Positions 33,008 to 45,275 of a stretch of DNA of 64,000 bases are shown here, piece by piece. Numbering within the stretch: position 1 is the first letter of the stretch; every line of letters starts with the position of its first letter. The notes beneath the pieces are model-generated. The model had not been told where the DNA came from. It made no database searches and was given only the letters and a program-made list of their open reading frames with translations. The position numbers and the translations under genes are program-made. Source of the stretch: Anthostomella pinea (taxonomy: Eukaryota; Ascomycota; Sordariomycetes; Xylariales; Xylariaceae); the NCBI GenBank assembly GCA_963556695.1, contig CAUWAG010000020.1, positions 1,302,001-1,366,000 of the forward strand, in the 5' to 3' direction.

Positions 33008-35582
33008 ATGGCCGAACACCACCACGACCGCATCCTCCCGGAGGAGGACGCGCGAAACCCGTACGCCTCAGACAACCGGTGGCGACACCAGGAATCGTCA
33101 GCATTCGCACGCGCCGCCGTCGCCCGCGACCCCGTTACCTCGAGCGCAGACACCCAAGACCTCACCAACTTCCTGAACTCGACGAGAATCGAGAGCGACC
33201 GACCTCCCACCAATGGCACGGGGAGCTACAAGCCAATTGTCATTGGTGGCTCCGACGGCGCGGTCGACGGTCATGTGGGTGCTGAAGATGGCAAGGAGGT
33301 CGTTTGCGGTCCGTTGTTGAACTACCGGCGCATGGATGATAATGTGTGGCACGGCAGCGTCCTGATCGTCACGCGGGGCGGCGGCAAGACGCAACGATTC
33401 CAACCTACCTTACATATCGGACGCGTGGAGCAAGCGAACCATCAACCAGGTCTCCTTCACGAGGGCCCCGGCGTCAATGGTGCAGAAGCGTCGTTGTCGA
33501 ACGGCGCCAGCGCCATTCAGAGCGACCACGGGGCTGATGTCGTCGGCACATGTCTCTACTCGGACCCTCGAAATACCTTCTGGAGCTTCCCAATTGCCTG
33601 TGACATAGCGAACACCGAGACGAAGTGGGCGTACTCGATTTCAGAAGTCCGCTACAATAGCCAGACCCAGCCTAGGACCAGCTACTTCTTCATCCCTGCA
33701 TCCAACGAGTCCATGAGGATCATGTTCCACTCGTGCAACGGTTTCAGTGTAGGGACAGATGAGGAGGCTTGGAGCGGGCCTGCTCTATGGAACGATGTGA
33801 TGAGAAGCCATGCTCAGGCGCCATTCCACGTCATGCTGGGCGGTGGTGACCAGATCTACAATGACGGCATCCGGGTGGATGGACCCCTGCGAGAGTGGAC
33901 GAATATCGGCAATCCTAAGAAGCGCCGGGGTTACCCCTTTACCGAGAAGCTGCGGGCGGATTGCGACGACTATTACCTCAAGAACTACATTCGGTGGTAC
34001 TCGACCGAACCCTTTGCAAGCGCCAATGGCCAGATTGCACAGATGAATATCTGGGATGATCACGACATTATTGACGGATTCGGCTCGTATGTCCACGAGT
34101 TCATGAAGTGTGATGTTTTCCGCGGCATCGGCGGCACCGCCCACAAGTATTACATGCTCTTCCAGCACCATCTGGCACCTCCCGCTTCCACGTATACTTC
34201 CGATGCTCCCCAGACATTCAAACACGGCCCGGACCAAGACGAGAACCAGCTTGTAGATACCTTCGTCAAGGAGCAGGGGCCATACGATCCTTCCTATATC
34301 ATCGGTCACAGACCTGGGCCGTATGTTGCCGAGCACTCGCTGAATATGTTCTCGAAGTTGGGAGCCAGGATTGCTTTCGTCGGCCTTGACGCACGTACTG
34401 AGCGTACGCGCCACCAGGTCAACTACCCCGAAACGTACGACATCATATTCGAGCGGTTACAAAAGGAGCTGCGTGCTGCTGCGAGCGCAGGACAGCCCTT
34501 TCGCCATTTGATATTATTGCTGGGAATTCCCATTGCTTATCCTGTAAGATGTACGAATGCGACGCAAGAAGCGCAGATGCTAACGGCTCCTAGCGACTCA
34601 CTTGGCTCGAGAACGTCTTCTCAAGCCCCCTAATAGCCCCTATCAAGTTCCTGAACCGAAGATTCGGCTTCGGTAAGTAAACATATGGCTTGAACGACGG
34701 ACGTCTCTAACAAAGGTGGCAGGTGGTGGTGTCTTCAACCACTTTGATGGTAGTGTGGATCTTCTAGATGATTTGGATGACCACTACACGGCTAGAACGC
34801 ACAAGAAGGAGCGCAATACTCTCGTTGAGCGCTTGCAGACCATCTGCTCCGAGTTCTCTGTTCGCCTGACCATTCTCGGAGGCGATGTCCATCTAGCAGC
34901 TCTCGGGCGGTTCTACTCCAACCCGAACCTCCACATTCCTGCCGAGGCTGACCACCGGTACATGGTTAACGTGGTGTCTTCTGCAATTGTCAACAAGCCT
35001 CCCCCGAATGCTATTGCCAATCTGCTGGCGAGCCGCAACAAGATCCATCACCTAGACGCGGACACGGACGAGACGCTGATGAACCTCTTCGATAAAGACC
35101 CGGGCGAGTCAAACAGGACGAGAAACTCGAACCACGTCACGATGCCAAGTCGCAACTATGCCATTCTGACCGAGAACTCGCCAAACAACCATGCCGTGGC
35201 AAATGGGCATGCTGAGCCTAATGGCACGTCAGCGGAAAACACCTTTGACGGCAGGGATGGCCATTCATTCCTGCACCACGGCGAGGATGGCGCAGGTATT
35301 AAACACAAAGCTGCATCATCCGAGTCGCACGGCAAGAGCAACGACGGATCGCTCGACTGCTGCATTCGTGTAGAGGTCGACCAGCACGACAAGGATGGCA
35401 AGACCGAGCCGTACGGCCTTACGATCCCGGTCCTTAACTATCAGCCCGATAAGTTCGGGAGCAACATGACGCATCGCCTTGGTCTCCGCCACCACCGCAG
35501 CCGGCCTGACACGCGGGCGAGTAGGGCGAGTACGGCTGCTCCTCCCAGTGTTGCTGCGTCTGCACCGGAACAAGGTCGCTAG
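33008..35582 (+). CDS. PhoD-like phosphatase domain protein, 824 aa
   Basis: Three exons: 33008-34543, 34594-34672, 34723-35582, with GTAAGA..CCTAG and GTAAGT..GGCAG introns and matching phases. Motifs of the metallophosphoesterase (PhoD) fold appear in order: IMFHSCNGFS, GGGDQIYNDG (metal-binding Asp), NIWDDHDIIDGFGSY (Asp/His ligands), VGLDARTER, and after the introns RLTWLENVFSS, VFNHFDGSVDLLDDLDDHY and ILGGDVHLAALG (final Asp-x-His). The N-terminal 100 residues and C-terminal tail (Asn/His/Gly-rich) are disordered. There is no signal peptide, so this is the intracellular fungal two-domain type rather than secreted PhoD. The substrate is unknown. Confidence 0.9.
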
Positions 35583-36447
35583 AAGAGGACTCATGCGCGA
35601 CGCAGAGTTTGTTCTTGTATGGGTGGGGTTGGATTCGAATGAGATCAATGTTGATGGGGCTAGAGGTGTCTGTTTTCTTCCATTACCCCTCGGGATGTTA
35701 GTCCCGAATTAGAATAAGGAGCAGAGATGGATGAATGTTTCTCGGATACCCATATCAGAGGATGAAAGAAGACTATAATACCCGCGAAGAAGGAAAGGAG
35801 GGAAGCAAAGAGAGGCAAGCCGCTTGTGTTGGGGCTCGCCTTTTCTTGTGTATACCTATTTGCATTGCTTCGGTCGGTTTAGCTGCCCGCTAATTCCCTT
35901 AATTAAATACCACCTGTCACACGCCTTATCTCTTACTCGCAGCTTGTGAAGAGATTCATGTCATGAACTGTTGTAAAGGCCGAGCATGCCAAGATCGAGC
36001 TTAACCAAACGACGTAACTTTGGTGTCTAGCTCCCGGTGCTCTGGCCTTCCCCCCTGAAGAGCCGCCCGAGCTCGGAACGCTTCGAGCTGTCCCAGCCGC
36101 CCTGATTGGTCCATACACTTGGTCCCCTAACCCCAAACCCTGGGCCTGCCCCGCAGCCCCTCCTTGCCCCGTTTTGGGCCGCAGGAAAGCGAGGCCTGCT
36201 ATCGTCAGTCTATCAACTCGTGAAGCTGAAGCGCGAACTGAGTAGCTCTAGCCGGCCGGCAACCTTTGTTTGTCAGTTCAAATACCTGCCCCGGCCTGCT
36301 TCTGTGAGACTTGGTTGTCACTGCTCCGTATACCCGGTCTGCTCTGTCACACCACCGCAGCCACTACTACTGCTCTCACGTATCACCCCCATTACCTTGT
36401 ACACCAGAGTCAAGCGGTGTCCTTCCCAAATTCTTTCCCTGTCCGAC
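35583..36447. other. Intergenic region with P5CDH promoter
   Basis: About 860 bp. CT-rich stretches near 36300-36440 probably form the 5' UTR of the downstream gene. No other gene seen. Confidence 0.55.
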
Positions 36448-38385
36448 ATGGCGTCCGTACGGAGATGCGTTGGCCTCACACGAGCGCTACAGCTGAGCTC
36501 ACCCTCGTCGGCCAGAGTTGTCCCGAGACCGGTGGCGGGATTAAATGTGCTGAGACATACGAGGGCGCTGAGCTCGACGAGACCGCGGATGACGACGCTG
36601 GCGTCTTTCAAGATACCCAAGGTGTTGAACGAGCCGAACGTACGTATACCAACTCATTGGGGGCAGTGGATGGACTTTGCTTTTACGATGACCTGAAGAA
36701 CTGACATGGTGACTAGCAACACTATGCGAAGGGCTCGCCAGAGAGACAGGGTCTGCGGTCTGCAGTTAATGCGTGGAAGAACAAGGGCGCAGTAGAAGTT
36801 CCTCTTGTAGTGGGAGGAGAGGAGGTAGGGCAACTCTCTTGGGAGCCCTTTGGCTTATACACTTCTGACCATTAAGCAGGTCACCACATCACAGACTGCG
36901 ACACAGCACAACCCCGCGGACCACGCCACAACAGTCGCGAGATACTCTCTTGCCAGCCCCTCCGATGTCAGCAATGCCATTGACGCGGCCCTTGCTGCGA
37001 AGCCAGCTTGGGAGTCTCTTCCCTTCGCCGACCGGGCAGCCGTCTTCCTCAAGGCAGCAGATCTGATCTCTACCAAGTACCGATACGAGATCATGGCTGC
37101 TACCATGGTCGGCCAAGGCAAGAATGCATGGCAGGCCGAGATCGACTCCGCAGCCGAGTTGTGCGACTTCCTTCGCTTCAATGTCCAGTACGCCGAGGAG
37201 ATGTACGCTCAACAACCAGCCCATAACTCGACGGGCGTATGGAACCGGGTGGAGTACCGGCCGCTCGAGGGCTTCGTGTATGCGGTCAGCCCCTTTAACT
37301 TCACCGCCATCGCTGGGAACTTGCCTGGCGCTCCTGCGCTTCTGGGTAATGTTGTGGTCTGGAAGCCGTCCGATTCTGCGATTGCTTCCAACTGGCTGCT
37401 CTACCAGATCCTGCTCGAAGCCGGACTTCCCAAGAACGTGATCCAGTTCGTGCCCGGCGACCCAGAAGAAGTCACGAAGGTGGTTCTCGCCCACAGGCAG
37501 TTTGCTGCTCTGCACTACACCGGAAGCACTGCTGTCTTCCGTAAGCTCTACGGCCAGATCGGTCAAGGCACTGCGGAGGGGCGTTACCAAGGATACCCGC
37601 GCATTGTCGGCGAGACCGGCGGCAAGAACTTCCACCTGATCCACTACTCGGCCGACATCGAGAACGCCGCCATCCAGACCGTCCGCGGCGCCTTCGAATA
37701 CCAGGGCCAGAAGTGCAGTGCCACAAGCCGCGTGTATGTACCAAAGTCAGTGTGGCCGCAGTTCAAGGAGAAGCTAGTCAGCGAGACCAACGCGCTCAAG
37801 GTCGGAGCGCCCGAGGATGCCGCAAACTTCATCGGCCCCGTGATCCACGAGCCCAGCTTCAAGAAGCTCTCGGGCGTCATCGACGCCGCCAGGGGCAACA
37901 GCGAGCTCGAGCTCCTGGCCGGCGGCAAGTACGACAACTCCAAGGGCTACTTCGTCCACCCCACCATCTACCAGACCACCAACCCGGCGCACAAGCTGCT
38001 GTCGACGGAGCTCTTCGGGCCCATCCTCACAGTGTACGTTTATGATGACGCGGCAGGCGGCGACGCAGAAAAGGCCTTCGTCGACACCTGCAGGCTCGTC
38101 GACGAGACGACCGACTACGGCCTCACGGGCGCCGTGTTCGCCGGCGACCGCGCGGCGATCCGCATCGCCGAGGAGGCGCTGCGCAACGCGGCGGGCAACT
38201 TCTACGTCAACTGCAAGAGCACGGGCGCCGTGGTGGGCCAGCAGCCGTTCGGCGGCGCGCGCGCGAGCGGCACGAACGACAAGGCCGGCAGCATGAATTT
38301 GCTCGGCCGCTTTGTTAGCGTGCGCAGTCTGAAGGAGGAGTTTGTGCCGACTACGAGGGTGGCTTATGCTAGTAATGAGGTTTGA
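36448..38385 (+). CDS. PUT2: Delta-1-pyrroline-5-carboxylate dehydrogenase, mitochondrial, 601 aa
   Basis: Exons 36448-36639, 36717-36824, 36880-38385; both introns start GTACGT/GTAGGG and end TAG/CAG, the second with a TCTGACC branch point. Exon 1 is a mitochondrial presequence (MASVRRCVGLTRALQLSS, Arg/Ser-rich) running into FKIPKVLNEPN. Exon 2 adds HYAKGSPERQGL and VEVPLVVGGEE. The ALDH core includes KAADLISTKYRYEIM, VSPFNFTAIAGN, WKPSDSAIASNW, GETGGKNFHL with Glu345 and EYQGQKCSATSR with the nucleophile Cys379. The enzyme oxidises P5C/glutamate semialdehyde to glutamate with NAD+, the second step of proline catabolism. The ORF frame begins earlier at 36850, but splicing fits the conserved N-terminus. 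Confidence 0.95.
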
Positions 38386-39162
38386 GGCTCTTCAGTCGGG
38401 CATGAGATATGAACTTCCATCTGTTATCATTCGGCTAAAGGGACGGCTGGGTTAAAATTGCATTTACAATACCATGTACGGACGCAGGTGAGCGGTTGGG
38501 GGTTGTGTACCTAGGTTTAGATACTGAGCCCATACATGATGGAATAAGAAGTTCATCTCCAACATGTCGCATTGCCAGAGACTGCCCTGACTTGGCAACT
38601 GTCTGTTGTTGGGTTGCTGCCAGGAGCATCACTTTCCCACACTACTGGTGGGGTTTATATGTATAGGGAGAGTATGATCGTCTTGTGGAGTTAATCCCGG
38701 CTCATATTGGGTTTCGGACAATGTATATATGGCATGCAAGGTAATCTCGAGATTTGTAACAAGAGGACATGTACTTGCCATCCACTAGAAAGACTCTGGC
38801 AGGATGGACCGTTTGCAGAATTACATCGTTCGGTGCAATGATATTTCCTCTCTACTTTCATGTTGAGTTCAAACGCCGTCCCCAGACCATCGTTTAACAT
38901 CCAGGACGCACCCTGGTGGCTAGGTACTTAATTCATGCGACGAGGGCAGGACCAAAAGTGATGGCGGGTTCTTCAAATAGCACTTTGGCTCGAGGTGTCG
39001 TGCGGGTCACCGAGGCGTCGATCCAGCGGCGAACTACAGTTGGGGATATGGTGTGGAAACTGGGCTAAGTAAGATATGGTGGAGGGAAGTTGTTTCTTAG
39101 TACCTGAGAGTATCGAGCCGGTTACATAGAGCCTCGGGGAAAAGTGCAAAAAGATAAATTGA
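38386..39162. other. Intergenic gap before tRNA-Glu
   Basis: About 780 bp, 3' flank of P5CDH. No gene seen. The right end carries the Pol III terminator of the minus-strand tRNA. Confidence 0.55.
39148..39152 (-). terminator. Pol III T-run terminator for tRNA-Glu
   Basis: Five A on the plus strand, so TTTTT on the minus strand, about 10 nt after the tRNA 3' end. Confidence 0.6.
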
Positions 39163-39245
39163 CACCATTACGGAGGTTCGAACTCCGGTCCCCAGGGAGT
39201 TCAAATATGAAAACCTGGTATCCTAAACCTCTAGACGATAATGGT
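39163..39245 (-). tRNA. tRNA-Glu (anticodon TTC) with a 10-nt intron
   Basis: Minus-strand cloverleaf: acceptor ACCATTA pairs perfectly with TAATGGT, discriminator G. D-arm TCGTCTAGAGG...GGAT is the tRNA-Glu pattern. Anticodon stem CCAGG pairs with CCTGG around TTTTCA, placing TTC at 34-36. A 10-nt intron follows position 37 and contains GAA, complementary to the anticodon, as in intron-containing nuclear pre-tRNAs. T-arm CGGAG-TTCGAAC-CTCCG is perfect. The A-U-rich acceptor differs from common fungal tRNA-Glu, and one extra T sits in the D-loop, so a divergent or decaying copy is possible. Confidence 0.8.
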
Positions 39246-41573
39246 TGTTATGATTGTTGTTGGTTTTTTATTTTTTGGCTCTATCGTTGGTTATGAACCT
39301 TTCACTCTCTGTTTGTGCTACGGGTAGACGCATTCCTAGCTGATGGGTGCAGTTGCCACGCCACCATGGACCTTGACTGATTGGTCGGTTGGTTGAAATT
39401 TTTGACGTTTATGGGAAGCTGCGTAGCCGCGAGTGCACCAAGGTCTCAAGGACGATGGGACGTGGCAAGCTATCCATGAAGTGTGCCAGCTACACTGACC
39501 CGCCATAAGTCTCCGAGCATCCCCGCATTTACACCAAGATGCCCTACCTTTACGCTTTTATAACTAAAAACTTAAAGCTTTTTAAAATGATATTATAAGG
39601 AACTTATATTTGAAGATGCTGAAGTTTTCGTAAATAATTTCTAAATATTTACTTTCTTAGCGACTAGAATAGTAAGAAATACATTGTCACGGCGAGCATA
39701 CTGGGGAGCTGAGACATGGCCTGCAGCAAGCAGCTATTACTCTATTGACGAGAATATCAAGACTAGAGAGGAAAGGAAGAGAGAGAGATAGGTACAGCGG
39801 GAGGTTGCCCCTTTAAGGGGATCCTCTGGTCAGATCCTTCCCTTATTGGGAAGTATCAGCTTGTCATGTGGGAAGGTCTGTGCAGGCCGTCACATAGATA
39901 TATAAAAGTAAAGTTTAAAATTTTAAATCTTAAATCTTAATAAAGCTATAAGAAATGTTTAAAAAGTCGTATAAGTTGTAATAAAGTTATATAATATTAA
40001 ATAACATGTAATATACGTACAAGATGGAAAACCTTATGTGATAGGTTTTTTTTAAAATTAAGTATGTTAGAAAGTTATTTTTATCGATAATTTAACCTTT
40101 AATAAAGTAATATTTACGACCTTTATCTTTAAGATGTCAAAGTTTTTAAATAAGCCATTTCAATATTCCGGTAAATGTAACTATATGTACTATAAGTACT
40201 TAAGTTGTATCTATTTTACTCGATTTATCACGAGCGCGTAAAGCTGGGGTGTTTTGGTGTAAAATAGGGATGCTCGGAGACTTATGGCCGGGGAGTGTAC
40301 CTCGTGCACTGTGGCTCCCGAATCCAATTCAAACCTCCATCAAGGCGAGGATACCAGGACCTCCAGCCCACTCCATAGGACTATCAGGTCAGCGGATTCG
40401 CTGTCTGTCCCCTTACCGCTGTATATGCCATGCCAGCCTTTGGGACCATGGACCTTGATGTGCCGGGGGAAGGCTCGAATGGAGATGAGTCATCTCTTTA
40501 TTGGCGAAATGTATCCTCCAAAGGCACGTGTTTCGTTCCTAAGGTGCATCCGGGAATGTTGAAGTACGTGTATGCTGACCTTATTCTCGTGGATACCTCA
40601 TCAGGAGGATTCCACGGCGCTCTCCTGGTGCATAAGCGCAATATCTCATACGAATATGCGTCTCGGGCACCGCATCACTGATTGATGTCAGTGCCGTCCT
40701 AAAAACTATGCGATATTCTCACCAATTCCACAGAGTGATCTTCCATTGATGGTAACACCTCTCGAAAAGACACAATGTTTCACCAACGTACCCAACGCCA
40801 TGGACTCGGCTAGCCGGCAAAGCAGGCTGAGATAAGAGGCTGTGGGCTATGATGGCCATTCCCCTAAAGCTTGGTCATAACGGGCCAACATCAGAAGAGT
40901 GCCAAATCTCGCTTACAAGAGGTCAGTGTAACAAGTCGGCTGCCTGAGATGAAACATACTGATGACAGGTGACTGACTGAGACTCCGTTGCACCTCGTGG
41001 GACTTTCGACTATCCACGGTTCACATCTCAGCTTGACGTCCAATCTGACAGGGTCACCCAGACGATGCAAATTCGTCAGGGATGAGTCATTCTCTCCTCG
41101 TACAACAATGGGTGATTACTTTGAGACACTTTTCAGTACACTTGCCTTCGAGAATCCAGTGGACTTGCAACAGCGATGAGACTCCGTGGGCCTCCGCCTA
41201 CGGAGGATCGACTGCTCAGGGGTATTACTGCTGCACTCTGGCGGACTTATTGAATCATATATGCACAATGAGTGCCTTCACCTGGAACTTTGCCCGACAA
41301 CATGACCGCTTCCAACAAAGCGGCAATACTGAGTATCCATCCCGGCAAAGCCGGCACCGGCCTGAGATCTAGAGGTCGACTCTTAGACGAAGATCAGCCT
41401 GGGATGTGTAGCGTTGGGCGCACCGATCTTCGCGAGGTTGCAAAAGGGGTCTCACGATGCACCGTCGTCCAGGGCATTGCGTACGACGGCAAGGGGACAC
41501 CGCCCCTGGTCCTTAGAAAGGGACACTCCGATGAACAATTGCATCCATATACGCATTCCTCGTCGAAACCCCG
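39246..41573. other. Gene-poor accessory region containing an AT-rich block
   Basis: About 2.3 kb. The AT-rich block is described separately. The part from 40226 to 41573 has normal composition but only short overlapping frames (for example 40430-40681) without recognisable family. Nothing else supported. Confidence 0.45.
39541..40225. other. AT-rich block, RIP-like decay
   Basis: Abrupt shift to A/T-rich, TpA-rich sequence (runs such as TTTAAAATGATATTATAAGG, many TTTAAA/TAAAT words) with no coding frame. Both flanks return to normal composition. This is the look of repeat-induced point mutation in a dead repeat, which converts CpA to TpA. No surviving transposase motif is visible. Confidence 0.6.
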
Positions 41574-43220
41574 ATGTCCTCGCAGCAACGATCATTGCAG
41601 CTCTCGCGTTCGACATACACGATGCTCCCAATGATAGAACAACTTCAGCTGCAAATAGGGGATAGCTCGGCAGGCTACCATCTCATAGGCAGCGACGAGG
41701 TGCAGATCGAAAAGCCGGAAGAGTCCGGTACATCGGTGTCCGATGCTGAGATTGATGATATCGAGAGACAGATGCGACAGGGCGAAAAGAAGGCGGCCTT
41801 GGCCCGATGGCTTCGCAAACTGATCGTCTTGCTCCCCAGCTTTCTTCAGCCATCTCAACCGTCAGCAGAGCCACGGAAGCTCCAGAGAACAGCCTGGCTA
41901 GGTGAGCCCTCTCCATGATACTGTCCCCAAGAAACCCCACTGACAGTCCCAGATGGACTTCGAGGCCTCGCCGCATTATTCGTCGTCTGGCACCACATGT
42001 CCCTGATATGGTTCTCGTGGGACATCCACAACGGGTGGACCGGCGGCCCGAACGACCACCTCATCCAGCTCCCGATCATCCGGCTGGTCGTCTCCGGGCT
42101 TCCCAACGTCATGGTATTCTTCGTCATCTCGGGCTACTCCCTGAGCTGCAAGCCGCTGAGTCTGCTCCGGCAGAACCGACAACTCGAGACCCACCAAGCG
42201 CTGGCATCCTCGGCTTTCCGCCGGCATCCGCGGCTGTTCATACCGGCGATATTTATTTGTTTACCTTCACCGATTATGGCGTACATGGGACTATACGAGA
42301 GCGCCGAGGCCATGCCGGGCGCGGCCATAGCGCCCATGAAACCCCCGCGGCTCGACACGCTGTGGCACCAGTTCGTGAACTACGGGCGGGCCGTGATGTC
42401 CCTCTCGGACCTTTTTGGCGCCACTGGTATAGCCTGGGCCTACAGCGACGCCCTTTGGACACTTCCAATCGAGTGGAATAGCTCTCTGGTGATATTTGGT
42501 TTCTTGCTTGCCCTTTCCAGGTGCTCGTCGCGCACGCGCATGGTCATCGGCCTAGGCGTTGCTGGGTACTCGTGGTGGTACATCCACTGGGGTGAATTGT
42601 TGTTCATCGGCGGCTTGCTCGTCGCTGATGCGCAGTTGTCGTTTCAGGAGCGTGCAGTCCACGAGGGTCAGCAGCAATCGCCATCCACATGGCGGTGGCG
42701 GAGACTCTCCAGGAGCCGCATCATCCGCAACCTGTGCGCTCTCGCAGCGTTTTTGGCTTCGCTATTCGTCCTGAGCATGCCGGAAACTGGCGGTGCCGAT
42801 AGCATCGGCTTCAAAACCCTGGCGGCCATGATACCTCAGCATTTCAATGTCGGCCCGAAGTACTTTTGGCTTCCGCTCGCCGCCATCTCGCTAGTCTTTT
42901 GCATCGACAATGCACCTTTCCTACAGCCAATATTCACTGCTCGGTTCCCGCAGTATCTCGGACGCATATCTTACGCGATGTATTTGGTCCACCAGATGAT
43001 ACTGCACAGTTTTGGTACTAAGCTCGGCAAGACCATGGTCGGTTTCACGGGATCGGAGACGGGTGTACAGTATGTGTCAGGTATTTTCCTTGCCGCGATC
43101 GTGGTGTGGATCGGTGTTATCTGGACGGCTGATTTGGGATGGAGGTTTGTCGATGCGAACGCGGTCAGTTTCTGTGTGTGGGCTTACCGTAAGCTCTGCC
43201 AGAGAGTCGGTGAGATTTGA
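41574..43220 (+). CDS. Acyltransferase-3 family membrane protein, 533 aa
   Basis: Exons 41574-41901 and 41947-43220; the 45-nt intron (GTGAGC..TGACAG) is phase 1 and joins TAWLV to PDGLRGLAALFVVWHHMSL. The core is the acyltransferase-3 (PF01757) type: PDGLRGLAAL near the first TM helix, VMVFFVISGYSLSCKPL, SSAFRRHPRLFIPAIFI, the SDALWTLPIEWNSSLVIFGF segment, then hydrophobic helices to LGRISYAMYLVHQMILHSFG. Roughly ten TM helices are expected. Such enzymes move acetyl or other acyl groups from the cytosol onto lipids, sugars or metabolites; the substrate is unknown here. Start at 41574 gives a 100-residue cytosolic N-terminus; Met at 41622 is an alternative (517 aa). Confidence 0.85.
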
Positions 43221-43514
43221 AGGGGCTTTCCCGATGGCGTTTGTCTAAATACACGAGCTCAGAACACCCATTTTGGATCCAGGATAATTCCCCCTGTCCT
43301 ACAGTATGCAGCTTTGTATCTTTTGAAGATCAACATTTTACAATTAAATTCTAGATTTGCTCACAGGTATTTGCTACATGTCCAATCACGTGGCACATTG
43401 ACGTCAGGAGCAGATTCAGGTCGAGGATGATAGTATTCATTGACAGCTATTGATGGCTCTGCTACTTTGAGTAGGCTTTTCTGCTATCCCTCGTCGGACC
43501 TCCACTCGAGCCGA
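43221..43514. other. Convergent intergenic gap
   Basis: 3' flanks of the acyltransferase gene and of the small minus-strand gene. No gene seen. Confidence 0.6.
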
Positions 43515-43859
43515 TCATATCTTCTTCATTCCGTCATTGACGACATTGTTGATGGCCGGGTCGGCACCGGCAGGGACGCCATGCTTGCTAGCTTCCTGGT
43601 CGACAGCTGAACATCGGGTATGGATGGTCAGCACCAGCATCCATTGGCCAAAAGATCAACGTCAAATCGTGGGGCTGGATACTGACCGGAGTCCACCATG
43701 GTGTTCTTGCCGCCACCCTGCTGGGAGTTCTGCCCGCCCTGTTGACCGGAACCACTGCATTGGCTATTAGCACGGAGGTGTTCAAGCTAGGTTGGTTGGG
43801 CCAGGGGATACGGACGAGTTGCCGGAGACGGCGTTCTTTATGTCCTTGAGCTTGTCCAT
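43515..43859 (-). CDS. Small Gly/Gln-rich protein, 67 aa, three exons (stress- or conidiation-type)
   Basis: Not visible as a single open frame. Exons 43859-43816, 43754-43687, 43606-43515 encode MDKLKDIKNAVSGNSGSG, then QQGGQNSQQGGGKNTMVDSA and VDQEASKHGVPAGADPAINN followed by VVNDGMKKI. Phases match (2, 1). Both introns have branch points (GTGCTAATAG, TGCTGACC); donors GTCCGT and GTCAGT are weak. The Met-Asp-Lys start, Gly/Gln linker and hydrophilic amphipathic C-terminal helix match small fungal stress-induced proteins of about 70-90 aa. Cytosolic, intrinsically disordered. Function unknown. Confidence comes from consistent splicing across a short conserved-looking pattern. Confidence 0.65.
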
Positions 43860-44878
43860 GGTGATTGAGGGGTTTTGTGGTAGTGGTAGTGCTTGTGGTT
43901 GTGGACGTGATTTATACTTATGCTTGAATGGGGTGTGATGATGAGTGAATGTCTGAGAATAATGTCAACCAGATGGAGGAATTACAGACCCTTAAGTAAA
44001 CATCGCCCAGCTGGAGGAAGTCCGGTTCTGTCAGCTTAACAGTGAACACTCTGTCACATGTGTATGTCATATCGTCTGCTTCGGGATTCCGAGCACCCAT
44101 GATCCGGGCAATCTTGCGGTTATAGAGGTCGAAGCTGCATCGCAAACGCTATCATTGACCAAAAGCCGAGCCGATAGTTCCAGGCTCCGGGAACTAGATC
44201 GTGTGGAAATCTCAGAATCAAGGACACGAGCATCTGGATCTTGTCGAAAGAGCGGGCCGCTGGAAGCATGTACATCAGACCCCTGGCACTTTAATGCCAG
44301 AAACACGTTTCACTGACAATTGATGATAGGACGTTGCTTCGGTACCCCTCATAATACAGTTTGCGAGCCTGGGTTGACTTTGACGTGCATAAACTCTGGG
44401 CTAAGCTTCGTGGAAGTCTACATAAGCTTTCCGGTTTGAGCTTGGCAGAGTCTGCCACCCGGATGGCGTCCGCGTCGCCTCGATCGATTCACCGCGCAGC
44501 CGGTTTGTTGCAACCGTAATCCAACGGGATGAATAATTACACTCGCGCACGGGGTCTTTTCTTTCTTGGGATCTTACCGGACCGAGACGAACGTTCGTCA
44601 GCGAGGTCTACTCGATCCTCCGCATCCTGCTTGTGAACCTTCTGCAACTAACCATTGTATTCGCTGGCCCGATGCCAGGTCCATACCCTCTCATAGGGAG
44701 TGAAAGCCAAAGACATTGATCGAAACCCTAGGCCTTTGCCGCCTCAATACGGCGAAATCCATGTCTCGGGCGATGTACGTTGAGGATACTTTCGGCAAAG
44801 TTTATCGGGCTCGGAACGGGCTCTTGCAAGCCGCCGACCCCTGATCGCTGTCTCGTCTATCCTAACCAGGGTTCAAAC

Positions 44879-45275
44879 AAATTACACGGAAGTGGGTTAG
44901 TAGACCACTAAGTGTATACACTAATACATCTACGCACTTCAATTTTGAGTTAGCTAATTATATTTCTAGCCTAGTGTAATAGGCTATTATAGAATAGTGG
45001 GTTACTTGTATAAAAAGAGGCTTATAATTAGTTAAAAGGGTGTGAAATAAGGAAATTTTTTTTAAACTGAAATTTTAATTTTTCTCCCAGGATCGAACGG
45101 AAAACCTTTGCAAAAAGACTATTTCAGATATAAAAACAAAAGTCCGATATATTAACCACTATACCACTAGATAATAAAAATTTAATTAACTATTACTATA
45201 TATACGTTAATTAATTACACTATACTAAGAGCTTTAAGTGGACTATTAAAGCCTATTTATTGTTGGATTAAAGGT
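44879..45275. other. Second AT-rich block, RIP-like
   Basis: Sharp change to A/T-rich sequence with many TATA/TTAA words and TpA steps, flanked by normal DNA. It contains the tRNA-like relic at 45086-45175. Interpreted as a RIP-mutated repeat. Confidence 0.55.
45086..45175 (-). tRNA. Degenerate tRNA-like sequence (Gln/Lys-like anticodon loop)
   Basis: Minus strand has a good Pol III box A (TGGTATAGTGG) and a box B-like CGTTCGATCCT, 60-70 nt apart. A possible anticodon stem TCGGA/TCTGA encloses CTTTTG, and CTTT/AAAG could form a variable arm. Acceptor ends do not pair. It lies in the AT-rich block, so it is probably a decayed tRNA gene. Confidence 0.4.

Noticed and set aside
43918..44306. Two minus-strand frames with RCSFDLYNRKIARIMGARN
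   Set aside because: Possible coding relic, but no family could be named and no consistent splicing was found.
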